Source of the DNA: JAIXWP01 sp046309775 | GTDB taxonomy: Bacteria; Bacteroidota; Bacteroidia; Flavobacteriales_D; Sanyastnellaceae | Assembly (NCBI GenBank): GCA_046309775.1 | Contig: JBKCOM010000035.1 | Span: 1-64,000, forward strand | DNA length: 64,000 nt | Direction of reading: 5' to 3' | Shown: positions 7,112 to 15,630 of the stretch, piece by piece | Position numbering within the stretch: the first letter of the stretch is position 1 | Layout: every line of letters starts with the position of its first letter | Translations under genes and position numbers: made by a program | The notes under the pieces: generated by a model | The model's database searches: none | Told to the model about the DNA's origin: nothing | The model's input: the letters and a program-made list of their open reading frames with translations, nothing else

Positions 7112-8353
7112 ATGGTTTGGAGAAATTTCATATCGCCCACTAATTGGCATTACAATTTTTGTTTGCTCATTGCTTTTCTTTTGCCTTTGCATAAGCGATA
7201 TGTTCCTGGTGTGATTGGACTGTATTTTTTGTACTGTATTTTTTATAGTATTAAAAATCGATTCATCAATCGGAAGCTGGATTTACAAGTATTAATATTT
7301 CCAGTAGCGCTGTACACGTTGATGTTGGCGGGGTTTTGGACGACAAACGACATTGAGGCGGCGTCAAAAGAATTGGAATATAAAGCAAGTATGATTGTCT
7401 TTCCTTTGCTCGTTTTATTTACTCCAGTCTTTTCTAAAGAGGAAGTGCGGAAGATGATTCGCGCGTTTGTTGGTGGTTGTTTTTTATTCTCCATTGTTGC
7501 CATAGGCTACGGACTTTTCCGCGCTAGTATTTTTGATTCTAGAGAATATCTTACATACAGTCAGTTGGGGATTTATTTTCACCCGACCTACATGGCGTTG
7601 TATCAGAGTTTGGCTCTCTTCTGGCTTGTAAGCCAAGGTGTAAAACGAACGTATTTTTTTGGCTCGTTTTACTTTCATTTAGTGGTGACTTTTTTCGTCA
7701 TCTTGTTCATTGTAATGTTGGCCAGCAAAGCTGGAATTTTATCTGCGTGCGCTGCTATGCTTTGGGAGTTGTGGGTCGTTTTTAGGCGAAAGTGGAATAT
7801 GCGAAGGGGATTGTATTGGTCTTTATCTAGCATTTTGTTATTGGGTGTTTTGACATATACATTGCCTTTAACCTCCCAAAGAATTGACCAGTCGGTGGCT
7901 GACATAAAGTCGAACGACACCACAACCGAAGTGAAGCAAGAAGCAAGGAGCAGCACTGAACTACGCCGCGTCACATGGGGAAGCTCCATCGAACTTATGG
8001 GCGCTCACCCTTTGGGTGTGGGTATAGGTAACTCGGGTGCTGCGCTCCATGCGGCATACGAGCGTGCGGGAGAATGTTATGCCCTAGAAAAAAAGTTGAA
8101 TTCACATAATCAGTTTTTGCAAGTGGGGGTTGAGTTGGGTTGGGCGGGATTTATTTTGTTTGGTATTTTTTGTTTGGTATTGCTCATCAAAGCGCTTCGA
8201 TCGGGAAGCATATTCTTCATGGCTTTTGTAGGATTGAGTTTATTAAATTTTCTTTTCGAGTCCTTTTTGGAGGGGCAAGCAGGTGTTGTCTTTTTTTACT
8301 TCTTTCTGACTGTTTTGAATAACAGTACCTTAACACGTGATTCAGAGTGTTGA
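7112..8353 (+). CDS. O-antigen ligase / polymerase family membrane protein
   Basis: A 413-residue polytopic inner-membrane protein with roughly ten hydrophobic helices. A large soluble loop near residues 270-345 carries HPLGVGIGN and NSHNQFLQVGVELG, the hallmarks of the Wzy_C/WaaL family including its conserved histidine. Such proteins join undecaprenyl-linked glycans to lipid A core, or polymerise O-antigen units, on the periplasmic face. Ligase and polymerase cannot be separated by reading. The gene begins at the base after the DinB gene stop. Surface-glycan genes also occur at 13-15 kb and 24 kb. Confidence 0.82.
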   Translation: MVWRNFISPTNWHYNFCLLIAFLLPLHKRYVPGVIGLYFLYCIFYSIKNRFINRKLDLQVLIFPVALYTLMLAGFWTTNDIEAASKELEYKASMIVFPLLVLFTPVFSKEEVRKMIRAFVGGCFLFSIVAIGYGLFRASIFDSREYLTYSQLGIYFHPTYMALYQSLALFWLVSQGVKRTYFFGSFYFHLVVTFFVILFIVMLASKAGILSACAAMLWELWVVFRRKWNMRRGLYWSLSSILLLGVLTYTLPLTSQRIDQSVADIKSNDTTTEVKQEARSSTELRRVTWGSSIELMGAHPLGVGIGNSGAALHAAYERAGECYALEKKLNSHNQFLQVGVELGWAGFILFGIFCLVLLIKALRSGSIFFMAFVGLSLLNFLFESFLEGQAGVVFFYFFLTVLNNSTLTRDSEC

Positions 8354-8407
8354 TTTGTAGCGAATTAACAGCTTTTTCACAGAGGTGAAATGGATGCGTT
8401 AAAAGTT

Positions 8408-8415
8408 TACCTTTG
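8408..8415 (+). promoter_or_regulatory. Bacteroidota -7 promoter element for the E2 gene
   Basis: TACCTTTG matches TAnnTTTG exactly and is followed by GCG, as is common for this box. It lies 23 bases before the ATG of the acyltransferase gene. No clear -33 TTTG was found at the expected distance. Confidence 0.5.
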
Positions 8416-8438
8416 CGCCACCAAAACGGATCACAAGG

Positions 8439-9815
8439 ATGTCACAAATAGAATTGCTATTGCCCAAGATGGGCGAGAGTGTGGCCGAAGCCACCATCAT
8501 CAAATGGGTAAAGAAAGAAGGAGATGCCGTGAAGGCAGACGAGCCTATCATTGAAATTGCTACTGATAAAGTAGATAGTGAGGTTCCTTCTCCAGAGGAT
8601 GGTGTGTTATTGAAGTGTTTGGTGAAAGAAGGTGATGTTGTACAAGTAGGCCAACCGATTGCATTAATCGGCATCGGCGCCACTGCATCCGCTCCTTCGT
8701 CTACCCCTACTTCCTTCGACGCTGCTCAGGACAAGCCTACTCCTACTCATATTGATGCGGCGGCAATGGCTAATCCTATCGTTGGTGAAGTTTTGAAAAA
8801 TGGACCAAGTGGTAAATTCTATTCTCCGCTCGTTCGCAACATCGCCAAGGCTGAAGGTGTGAGCATGGCTGAATTAGAGACAATCGCTGGTAGTGGCCAA
8901 GGCGGTCGTGTAACCAAAGGTGATATTCTTGATTTTGTTTCCAAAAAACAAAACGGCCATATCCCTTCTCCTACTTCCTTCGACACGGCTCAGGACAAGC
9001 CTACTCCTGCTTCCTTCGACACTGCTCAGGACAAGCCTACTCCTACTCCTACTGCCGCTCCTTCCGCTCCAAAACCAGCTCACAAACCTGCTGTGTTTGT
9101 TGGTGCAAATGATGAGATCATCGAGATGGATAGAATGCGCAAACTTATCGCCGATCACATGGTGATGAGCAAGCAGACGAGTCCACACGTGACAAGTTAC
9201 GTAGAAGCGGATGTGACGAATATTGTGATGTGGAGAGAGCGGGTGAAGAAGACTTTCGAACAAAAGCACAAAACGAAAATTACTTTTACTCCACTTTTCA
9301 TAGAAGCTATTGTGAAGGCGATCAAAGATTTCCCGAATATCAATATTTCTGTTGACGGAACGAATATCATCAAGAGAGGCGATATCAATATTGGAATGGC
9401 CGCTGCATTGCCAAGCGGCAACTTGATCGTGCCTGTAATCAAAAATGCAGATCAATTGAATTTGGTTGGTCTTGCTAGCAAAGTGAATGACTTGGCTGAT
9501 AGAGCACGTGCCAATAAGCTTTCTCCAGATGAGATTCAAGGAGGAACATATACCTTGACCAACGTAGGCACCTTCGGAAATGTAATGGGTACACCCATTA
9601 TCAATCAACCTCAAGTGGCAATTATGGCCGTGGGCGCAATTCGCAAGAAGCCAGCCGTTATTGAGACTCCATTTGGTGATACTTTGGGCATTCGACACAT
9701 GATGTTCTTAAGCCATTCTTATGATCACCGCGTAGTAGATGGTGCATTGGGTGGAAGTTTCGTACGTCGTGTAGCCGATTATCTCGAAGCTTTTGACATT
9801 AACCGTGAGATTTAA
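8439..9815 (+). CDS. 2-oxo acid dehydrogenase E2 (dihydrolipoyl acyltransferase)
   Basis: A 458-residue E2 subunit. Domains in order are a lipoyl domain (about 1-78, lipoylated Lys44 in TDKVDSE), a Pro/Thr-rich linker, a peripheral subunit-binding domain (about 126-166, YSPLVRNIAK and GGRVTKGDI), a second long linker (about 170-220) and the catalytic core (about 225-458) with active-site His near 430 in DHRVVDG. It transfers acyl groups from E1-bound intermediates to CoA, and the E3 subunit re-oxidises the lipoyl arm. Pyruvate, branched-chain and 2-oxoglutarate specificity cannot be told apart here, and no E1 or E3 gene is adjacent. Both linkers contain a repeated SFDxAQDKPTP unit derived from a DNA repeat, described separately. 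Confidence 0.92.
   Translation: MSQIELLLPKMGESVAEATIIKWVKKEGDAVKADEPIIEIATDKVDSEVPSPEDGVLLKCLVKEGDVVQVGQPIALIGIGATASAPSSTPTSFDAAQDKPTPTHIDAAAMANPIVGEVLKNGPSGKFYSPLVRNIAKAEGVSMAELETIAGSGQGGRVTKGDILDFVSKKQNGHIPSPTSFDTAQDKPTPASFDTAQDKPTPTPTAAPSAPKPAHKPAVFVGANDEIIEMDRMRKLIADHMVMSKQTSPHVTSYVEADVTNIVMWRERVKKTFEQKHKTKITFTPLFIEAIVKAIKDFPNINISVDGTNIIKRGDINIGMAAALPSGNLIVPVIKNADQLNLVGLASKVNDLADRARANKLSPDEIQGGTYTLTNVGTFGNVMGTPIINQPQVAIMAVGAIRKKPAVIETPFGDTLGIRHMMFLSHSYDHRVVDGALGGSFVRRVADYLEAFDINREI
8711..8737 (+). repeat. Dispersed-repeat unit inside E2 linker, copy 1
   Basis: TTCCTTCGAC, GCTGCTCAGG, ACAAGCC: encodes SFDAAQDKP in the first interdomain linker. The core (CTTCGAC, 5 bases, CTCAGGACAAG) matches a repeat I recognise as scattered between genes in many Bacteroidota. 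Confidence 0.7.
8975..9037 (+). repeat. Dispersed-repeat units inside E2 linker, copies 2 and 3 in tandem
   Basis: Two 27-base copies (8975-9001 and 9011-9037) repeat with a 36-base period. They differ only at the variable bases in the middle, and each encodes SFDTAQDKP. They lie in the linker between the subunit-binding domain and the catalytic core. The reading frame is preserved because the period is 12 codons. Confidence 0.75.
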
Positions 9816-9874
9816 TACTTCAACAGATATAGTTATCTTCGCTTTATATTCCTTAACGCTCAAAATGTAGTTTG

Positions 9875-12061
9875 ATGAAACGCTTTACTTTGTTTTTTCT
9901 TTTGTTTGCCTTTGTTTGCAATGTGTTTGCGGTCAACCCTCCTAAAGATCGCGGTGATTTTACAGCCATTTTTACCGAGGCAAATAAGCTTATGGAAGAA
10001 AAGCTCTGGTATCAGTCAATTGCAGAGTGGAAGAAGGCTTTGGAGCTAGACCCAAATAATGGGAACGTGAATTACAAAATTGGTTATTGTCTTCTTCAAA
10101 CAAGCAATGCCAAGGCCGACGCGCTGTCTTATTTGGAGGTAGCAGTTGAAAGGAAGATTTCAAAAAATTATGATCCTTTTGATCCTCTCGAAAGGAAGGC
10201 TCCAGTAGATGCGCTTTATTATTTGGGAATAGCACAACACATCAACTATAAATTGGATGAGTCGATTGCGAGTTTTACCAAATTAAAAAAGACTATAAAT
10301 AAAAAGCATCGCCTTGCAGGTCTCGCAGAGGTAGGATTGGCTTATTGTGAAGAGGCGAAGCGTCAGGTGAATAATCCAAAAAAATTCGTTATTACTAACC
10401 TTGGTCCTACGATTAATGGACCTGAGAATGACTTTAGCCCGGTATTAGCACTGGATGAAAGCTCGTTGTTCTTCACTAGCCGCAGGTTACGTCCGGACTC
10501 TTCAAACAGCAGAGTTTTAAATGCAGAAACAGGGGAGTTCAGAGATGATATTTATGCGTCATATCGCACGGAAACGGATGAATGGGGCGCACCTGAATTG
10601 CTAAACCTTAACTCAGATGAGCACGATGCAGCCATCAGCGTATCTCCAGATGGTCAGACGCTTTTCGTTTATCGCGATAGCTTGGGTGATGGTCGCATTC
10701 TTTATTCTAGACTCATCGGTGAAATTTGGAGTGATCCAGCGAAACTCGGTTCGGATATCAACTCACCTTTCTGGGAAACACACTGCACGGTGACTGCTGA
10801 TGAGAACACGCTTTATTTCGTTTCTGATCGTCCAGGAGGATTGGGAGGTAGAGATATTTACCGTTGTGTGAAACTCCCTGATGGTACATGGAGCCGCGCA
10901 CTCAATGCTGGACCAACAATTAACACTGCTCTCGATGAAGATTCACCTTTCTTGACACCTGATGGTAAAGGAATGTACTTCGCTTCACAAGGACATTCTA
11001 GCATGGGGGGCTTTGATTTGTTTTATACAAAACTTGGTGCTGATGGAGAGTGGTCGAAGCCAGAAAACATGGGGTATCCGCTCAATTCTGTTGATGATGA
11101 CGTGTTCTTCCAGCCAATGGCTGACGGACGTCGAGCCTATTATTCTTCGGAAAGAGATGGTGGATTTGGAAAGAAAGATATATATCTAGTCGAACTGCCG
11201 GAAGAAGGAAACCAAAGCAATTTAGCTGTGCTTAAAGGTTATATTATTGGTGAAGATGGAAAGGATCTTCCTGAAGATTTGAAAATCGTGGTGACTAACA
11301 ATCGCACAGGTGAGGTAATGGAATATAGACCGCGTAAGAGAGATGGTGGCTATTTGGCGATTCTCAATCCATGTACTTCTTATCACGTTGATTATTTGAA
11401 GGGAAAGGAGAAAATCAAACAAGATGATATCAACGTGCCCTGTGAAAGTGCCTTCCAAGAATTGGAACGTGAGGTTTACTTAATTCCAGTCGCATTGACT
11501 CCAGAAAAACCTAAGGTACAAGAACCAGTGGTAGAGCTTCCTAAGAAGGAAGAACCAAAAAAGGAGGAACTTAAAAAAGAAGAGCCAAAGGTGGTAGAAC
11601 CAAAGAAGGAGGAGCCTAAAAAGGTTGAGCTTGGTTATGATCCAAAGAATCCGATCAAGACACAATTCATTGAGGCTTTAGGTTATGCTGAGTTCTCTCG
11701 CTATTTCGTCTATGACTCAAAAGATTTTGGAGCGAAAGAAGTAAAGTTCCAACAGTTCATAAAGGACGTACAAAAGATTCTTTATGATAAGAGAAAAATC
11801 ACCATTAGTATCGAGGCAAGTGCATCAAGAGTGCCTTCTTCTAAATTTAAGAGCAACGAAGAATTGGCAGAGTTTAGAGGAAACGCCACCAAGGATATGA
11901 TAGCAGGTGAGCTTATCAAATTGGGTTATGTAGAAGGGAAGGATTTTCAATTTACGGAGCCTCGCAATCTTGTGCAAGGAAAGCAGTATGAGAAAGATGC
12001 TGTAAAAAACAAGGCGCTCTATGAAGAGTTCCAATACATTAAAATCAAAGTAGAAGGATAG
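9875..12061 (+). CDS. TPR / WD40-like propeller / OmpA-like envelope protein (PorE-like layout)
   Basis: A 728-residue exported protein. Order: signal peptide (about 1-20), tetratricopeptide repeats (about 30-150), PD40-type propeller blades (about 165-440; several SPDG and SDRPGG-type turns), a carboxypeptidase-regulatory-like beta domain (about 445-540), a Lys/Glu/Pro-repeat linker (about 545-590), and a divergent OmpA-like C-terminus (about 600-728). This matches the architecture of PorE of the type IX secretion apparatus, but Bacteroidota encode several proteins of this plan, so orthology is unproven. A periplasmic, peptidoglycan-linked role is expected. I use the ATG at 9875, since the codon before it is TTG. 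A strong terminator follows. Confidence 0.75.
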   Translation: MKRFTLFFLLFAFVCNVFAVNPPKDRGDFTAIFTEANKLMEEKLWYQSIAEWKKALELDPNNGNVNYKIGYCLLQTSNAKADALSYLEVAVERKISKNYDPFDPLERKAPVDALYYLGIAQHINYKLDESIASFTKLKKTINKKHRLAGLAEVGLAYCEEAKRQVNNPKKFVITNLGPTINGPENDFSPVLALDESSLFFTSRRLRPDSSNSRVLNAETGEFRDDIYASYRTETDEWGAPELLNLNSDEHDAAISVSPDGQTLFVYRDSLGDGRILYSRLIGEIWSDPAKLGSDINSPFWETHCTVTADENTLYFVSDRPGGLGGRDIYRCVKLPDGTWSRALNAGPTINTALDEDSPFLTPDGKGMYFASQGHSSMGGFDLFYTKLGADGEWSKPENMGYPLNSVDDDVFFQPMADGRRAYYSSERDGGFGKKDIYLVELPEEGNQSNLAVLKGYIIGEDGKDLPEDLKIVVTNNRTGEVMEYRPRKRDGGYLAILNPCTSYHVDYLKGKEKIKQDDINVPCESAFQELEREVYLIPVALTPEKPKVQEPVVELPKKEEPKKEELKKEEPKVVEPKKEEPKKVELGYDPKNPIKTQFIEALGYAEFSRYFVYDSKDFGAKEVKFQQFIKDVQKILYDKRKITISIEASASRVPSSKFKSNEELAEFRGNATKDMIAGELIKLGYVEGKDFQFTEPRNLVQGKQYEKDAVKNKALYEEFQYIKIKVEG

Positions 12062-12081
12062 AGATATTGTATAAAATACAA

Positions 12082-12116
12082 AAACCCTCGGAGACTCCCC
12101 TCCGAGGGTTTTTTTT
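12082..12116 (+). terminator. Rho-independent terminator after the OmpA-like gene
   Basis: A perfect 10-bp stem (ACCCTCGGAG at 12084-12093 with CTCCGAGGGT at 12100-12109), 6-base loop and a run of eight T. An A-rich 5' flank gives weaker activity on the other strand. Confidence 0.92.
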
Positions 12117-12187
12117 GCTACCCTCCACCGAAACAATGTTCGGTGTGCTACTCTGCTGAGAGGTGAACGCTCGATATCTTAGAATAT

Positions 12188-12221
12188 TTTGATTGGAAAT
12201 AAAAACTTGTTGTTAGGTTTG
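12188..12221 (+). promoter_or_regulatory. Complete -33/-7 promoter for the exonuclease-glycosyltransferase pair
   Basis: TTTG at 12188-12191, 22-base spacer, TAGGTTTG at 12214-12221, then 18 bases to the ATG at 12240. Both elements fit the Bacteroidota sigma-factor consensus. Confidence 0.65.
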
Positions 12222-12239
12222 TAGAATAATCGAAAACAT

Positions 12240-13067
12240 ATGAAGTTGAACCTGAAAAAACCTTTGGCATTCTTTGATTTAGAAACCACGGGAACGGATG
12301 TGGCGAAAGATAGAATTGTAGAAATTGCTGTGGTGAAAATGATGCCTGATGGTCAGGTGCATACACTTCCTGTCAAAGAGGGAGCGGAAAACAGAATGCT
12401 CATTAATCCTGGAGTGCCAATTCCTTTAGAAGCTTCCATGGTTCATGGGATTTATGACGCGGATGTTTCTGGGAAGCCTCAGTTTCACCACGTGGCGAAA
12501 GATCTTTTTTTATTTCTTCATGACTGTGATTTGGGAGGCTTCAACTCTAACAAGTTTGACATTCCATTATTGGCTGAGGAGTTTTTAAGAGCGGGTATTG
12601 ACTTTTCTCTTGAAGGCCGAAATTTGGTAGACGTGCAAGTGATTTTCCATTTGATGGAGCCGCGCTCTTTAAAGGCTGCATATAAATTTTATTGCGGAAA
12701 AAATTTGGAAGGTGCTCATGAGGCACTCGCAGATGCAAAAGCTACGAAGGAGGTCTTTGAGGCAATGATCGAACGCTACCAAGGCGTGGAGATAGAAGAT
12801 CGAAACGGTGCAATGTATGCGCCTGTAGTCAACGATATGGATAAAATTCATTCGTTGAGCGAACGCCGCAAAAAAGCTGACTTAGCTGGTCACATTGTAT
12901 ATAACGATGCCAACGAAATAGTATTTAATTTCGGAAAATATAGAGGTGAGAAGGTAGTGGATATTCTGCAACGTGACCCTGGCTACTATAGCTGGATGCA
13001 GAACGCAGATTTTCCATTGTACACCAAAAAAGTATTGACTGATATTCGCAATGGCGCGCTTAAATGA
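12240..13067 (+). CDS. DnaQ-like 3'-5' exonuclease (DEDDh)
   Basis: A 275-residue protein. Exonuclease motifs are FDLETTG (ExoI), NSNKFDIPLL (ExoII) and HEALADAKAT (ExoIII with the DEDDh histidine), so the two-metal active site is complete. The C-terminus (about 220-275, FNFGKYRGEKV) resembles the exodeoxyribonuclease X tail rather than a polymerase epsilon-subunit tail. It is therefore probably a stand-alone DNA-repair or DNA/RNA-trimming nuclease. It has its own full promoter and overlaps the next gene by four bases (ATGA), so the glycosyltransferase is translationally coupled to it. Confidence 0.88.
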   Translation: MKLNLKKPLAFFDLETTGTDVAKDRIVEIAVVKMMPDGQVHTLPVKEGAENRMLINPGVPIPLEASMVHGIYDADVSGKPQFHHVAKDLFLFLHDCDLGGFNSNKFDIPLLAEEFLRAGIDFSLEGRNLVDVQVIFHLMEPRSLKAAYKFYCGKNLEGAHEALADAKATKEVFEAMIERYQGVEIEDRNGAMYAPVVNDMDKIHSLSERRKKADLAGHIVYNDANEIVFNFGKYRGEKVVDILQRDPGYYSWMQNADFPLYTKKVLTDIRNGALK

Positions 13068-14179
13068 GCAAACAGCACATTACCGTTTTAGTTTCTAATG
13101 ACCTCGAGTTTGATCAGCGAGTGCGCAAGGTGTGCAATACGCTGTTGCAGTTAGGTTTTGAGATATCTCTTGTCGGTAGGAAACTCCCGACTAGTAAGGA
13201 TTTTGAAAGACCATATGAAATAAGACGTTTTAAATTGTGGTTCTCTAAAGGGGCCTTATTCTACGCCCATCTCAATGTTCGATTGTTTTTTTATCTGTTG
13301 TTTAAAAAGACCGATGTCATTTTAGCGAATGATCTGGACACATTATTGCCGGCTTATCTTGTTTCAAAATTGAGAGGAAAGAAGTTGGTCTATGATAGCC
13401 ATGAATATTTCACAGAGGCTGAAGGCCTTACAGGGCGTAAGTTTCAGAAGACAGTATGGGAGAAGATTGAGGGTTGGATTTTTCCGAAATTAAAGAATGT
13501 CTATACTGTAAATGAGAGTATCGCTCACATATACAGTAGCAAGTACCGAGTGAACGTTCGGGTGGTGAGAAATATTCCTGAACTAAAGGAATGGACTTCT
13601 AAGAAAAACCGAGTGGATATTCGGTTGCCTGATGATAAGTTTATCATGGTGCTTCAAGGAGCTTATATAGATCCAGATCGAGGAGGCCTTGAGGCGCTCC
13701 AAAGCCTCGAGTATCTAGAAAATGTACTGCTTTTGATAATAGGTTCCGGACGAGAGTTGCCCTTGTTGAAAGAGTTAGCATCTGAGGAGAAGTATCAAGG
13801 TAAAGTGATGATTTTGGATAAAATGCCTTTTTCAGAGTTGATGCAATACACGATGAATGCGGATCTAGGACTTACCTTGGATAAACCATTGCATTTGAAT
13901 TACAAATATTCCCTTCCTAATAAACTATTTGACTATATCCACGCGGGAATCCCTGTATTAGCGTCCGACCTTCCTGAACTGCGCAGGATTATCACTGAGT
14001 ATAAAGTTGGTTTTCTAATAGAAACAACTACTCCAAAGGCGATCGCAGACCGAGTGAATGAAATAATTCAATCAAATAATCTTAGCGATGTGAGAATGGC
14101 CTGTATGTCTGCACGTTCGGTGCTGCAATGGCAGCGGGAAGAAGAAGTGCTAAAAGAGATTTTTAGCCAGATACTTTAG
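13064..14179 (+). CDS. Glycosyltransferase family 4-like protein
   Basis: A 371-residue GT-B type glycosyltransferase. The N-terminal domain has the DLEFDQRVRK segment and a DSHEYFTEAEG motif. The C-terminal Rossmann domain has YIDPDRGG, the donor-site stretch NADLGLTL and SLPNKLFDYIHAGIPVLAS, with the Glu/Pro region typical of GT4 nucleotide-sugar binding. There is no signal peptide; it would act on the cytoplasmic face in glycan assembly. Donor and acceptor are unknown. Its last 30 bases overlap the 3' end of a convergent GT2 gene. Confidence 0.85.
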   Translation: MSKQHITVLVSNDLEFDQRVRKVCNTLLQLGFEISLVGRKLPTSKDFERPYEIRRFKLWFSKGALFYAHLNVRLFFYLLFKKTDVILANDLDTLLPAYLVSKLRGKKLVYDSHEYFTEAEGLTGRKFQKTVWEKIEGWIFPKLKNVYTVNESIAHIYSSKYRVNVRVVRNIPELKEWTSKKNRVDIRLPDDKFIMVLQGAYIDPDRGGLEALQSLEYLENVLLLIIGSGRELPLLKELASEEKYQGKVMILDKMPFSELMQYTMNADLGLTLDKPLHLNYKYSLPNKLFDYIHAGIPVLASDLPELRRIITEYKVGFLIETTTPKAIADRVNEIIQSNNLSDVRMACMSARSVLQWQREEEVLKEIFSQIL

Positions 14180-14878
14180 GCGTACCCAAATGATATTCAT
14201 GAGATAAAGCGGGTAGGGGAGTCTATTTTTTTTAATAGTTAGCTCTTCTTTGTAGAGTTCGAATTTAAATTTTTTTGATAGTCCCTGTGCCTCGCATATT
14301 GCCACAATATGAGGATACTTTTGAGCTGAGCATTTATTGGTAAAAAGAAAAAGATGAAGGTCGTAATCTCCTAAAACTTTATAGTTTGAATTGAAAGAAT
14401 TATGATTGAATATTTCTTTTTTGTAAAAACAGCCCTGCTGGTGTAACGAGTTTTTCCAATAGATGGTATTGCTCCATTTGGAGCGATGTATATCTGGTAC
14501 CAATAGATTTTGCTTGTTACTATATTGCACGTCACCAAAGATCAGGTCAGGCCGTTCATCAGTGATAAGGGCAATATCAGATAATGTATTTTCATGATAT
14601 AGCTGGTCATCGGCACCAATGATATAGATGTATTTCCCGGCGGCTTTTTTGATTCCTTTATTGATGGCGTCGTACACGCCGTTGTCAGATTCACTGATGA
14701 TAATTGCCGATGGAAGGAGGGATTCAATTATCGCTATGGTATGATCATTTGAATTACCATCGATGATAATGACCTCGTAGTTTTTGAAGGTTTGATTTAG
14801 GATGGAGTTTAGCGTGAGTGCGATGGAGCGCTCTGCATTGTAGCAAGGGATAATTATGGAGAATACAATGCCGCTCAT
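14150..14878 (-). CDS. Glycosyltransferase family 2 protein
   Basis: A 242-residue GT-A glycosyltransferase. It starts with the family N-terminal strand SIIIPCYNAERSI. The nucleotide-binding DGNSNDHT and the metal-binding GADDQ (DxD-type) follow at the usual spacing. The protein resembles the colanic-acid/WcaA-like group that adds a sugar to a lipid-linked glycan. It starts 5 bases after the ftsE stop and so is probably co-transcribed with ftsE. Its 3' end overlaps the GT4 gene by 30 bases on the other strand. Confidence 0.85.
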   Translation of the reverse strand: MSGIVFSIIIPCYNAERSIALTLNSILNQTFKNYEVIIIDGNSNDHTIAIIESLLPSAIIISESDNGVYDAINKGIKKAAGKYIYIIGADDQLYHENTLSDIALITDERPDLIFGDVQYSNKQNLLVPDIHRSKWSNTIYWKNSLHQQGCFYKKEIFNHNSFNSNYKVLGDYDLHLFLFTNKCSAQKYPHIVAICEAQGLSKKFKFELYKEELTIKKNRLPYPLYLMNIIWVRLKYLAKNLF

Positions 14879-14883
14879 TTCAT

Positions 14884-15576
14884 TTAAGTGAAAGAGTGTG
14901 CATTGGTTTCTTTAACGATACCATCTTCGCATACGAGAATACGGCTGCTGAATTTTTGCATGGTGCCATAATCGTGCGAAGCCATGACGACGGCTGTTCC
15001 AGCGTGGCTAATGGCAAGTAGGAGGTTCAGGATTTCAAGACTTGTTTGAGGGTCGAGATTTCCGGTAGGTTCGTCAGCTAGAATGAGATGAGGAGTATTG
15101 AGCAAAGCGCGGGCGATGGCGACGCGTTGTTGTTCACCGCCGCTAAGTTCATGCGGCATCTTATGTCCTTTCCCTTCGAGTTGTACGAGATCGAGCACGC
15201 TTTGCATGCGGCTTTGCATGGCTTTTCTATCGGTCCAGCCCGTGGCGCGCAACACAAACTCTAGATTGTCTTCGACATTTCGGTCGGTCAATAATTCAAA
15301 ATCTTGGAATACTATGCCTAGCTTTCTTCGTAAAAATGGAATTTGATTTTTTTTCAAAGAATGCAATTCATAGCCACAACAATAGCCCTGTCCCGACGAG
15401 ATTGGCAATTCACCGTAAAGGGATTTGAGAAGTGTACTTTTTCCACTTCCGGTTTTTCCGATGAGGTAGATAAAGTCACCGCTATATACCTCTAGATTTA
15501 CATCTTTCAAAACCTCATTATCCTTTTGGCGGATACTGACGTTTTCCATTTTAATCACAAGTTCGGTAGTAGACAT
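14884..15576 (-). CDS. ftsE: FtsE-like cell-division ABC ATPase
   Basis: A 230-residue ABC ATPase of FtsE length. Motifs: Walker A GKTGSGKST, Q-loop FQDFELL, signature LSGGEQQR, Walker B LILADEPTGNLD, and the switch histidine in ASHDYG. FtsE pairs with the membrane protein FtsX to control peptidoglycan hydrolases at the septum. No ftsX is adjacent here, which is common in this phylum. A LolD-like role is the main alternative. I start at the ATG at 15576 (MSTTELVIKMENV), since the longer frame adds ten residues that run into the promoter. Confidence 0.82.
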   Translation of the reverse strand: MSTTELVIKMENVSIRQKDNEVLKDVNLEVYSGDFIYLIGKTGSGKSTLLKSLYGELPISSGQGYCCGYELHSLKKNQIPFLRRKLGIVFQDFELLTDRNVEDNLEFVLRATGWTDRKAMQSRMQSVLDLVQLEGKGHKMPHELSGGEQQRVAIARALLNTPHLILADEPTGNLDPQTSLEILNLLLAISHAGTAVVMASHDYGTMQKFSSRILVCEDGIVKETNAHSFT

Positions 15577-15603
15577 ATTAGACTTTCTATTTGGCCTTAT
15601 TAG

Positions 15604-15611
15604 CAAAGATA
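15604..15611 (-). promoter_or_regulatory. Bacteroidota -7 promoter element for ftsE
   Basis: Minus strand TATCTTTG, an exact TAnnTTTG match followed by C, 27 bases upstream of the chosen ftsE ATG. It overlaps the longer in-frame start, which argues against that start. Confidence 0.5.
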
Positions 15612-15630
15612 ATTGACTTCGCTACAGCTA

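Noticed and set aside
7675..7989. Minus-strand reading frame inside the O-antigen ligase gene
   Set aside because: Shadow frame of a membrane protein gene; no start context or recognisable domain.
8874..9698. Long minus-strand reading frame antisense to the E2 gene
   Set aside because: It is the shadow of a well-supported E2 coding sequence; its LVLSxVEGS repeats come from the DNA repeat.
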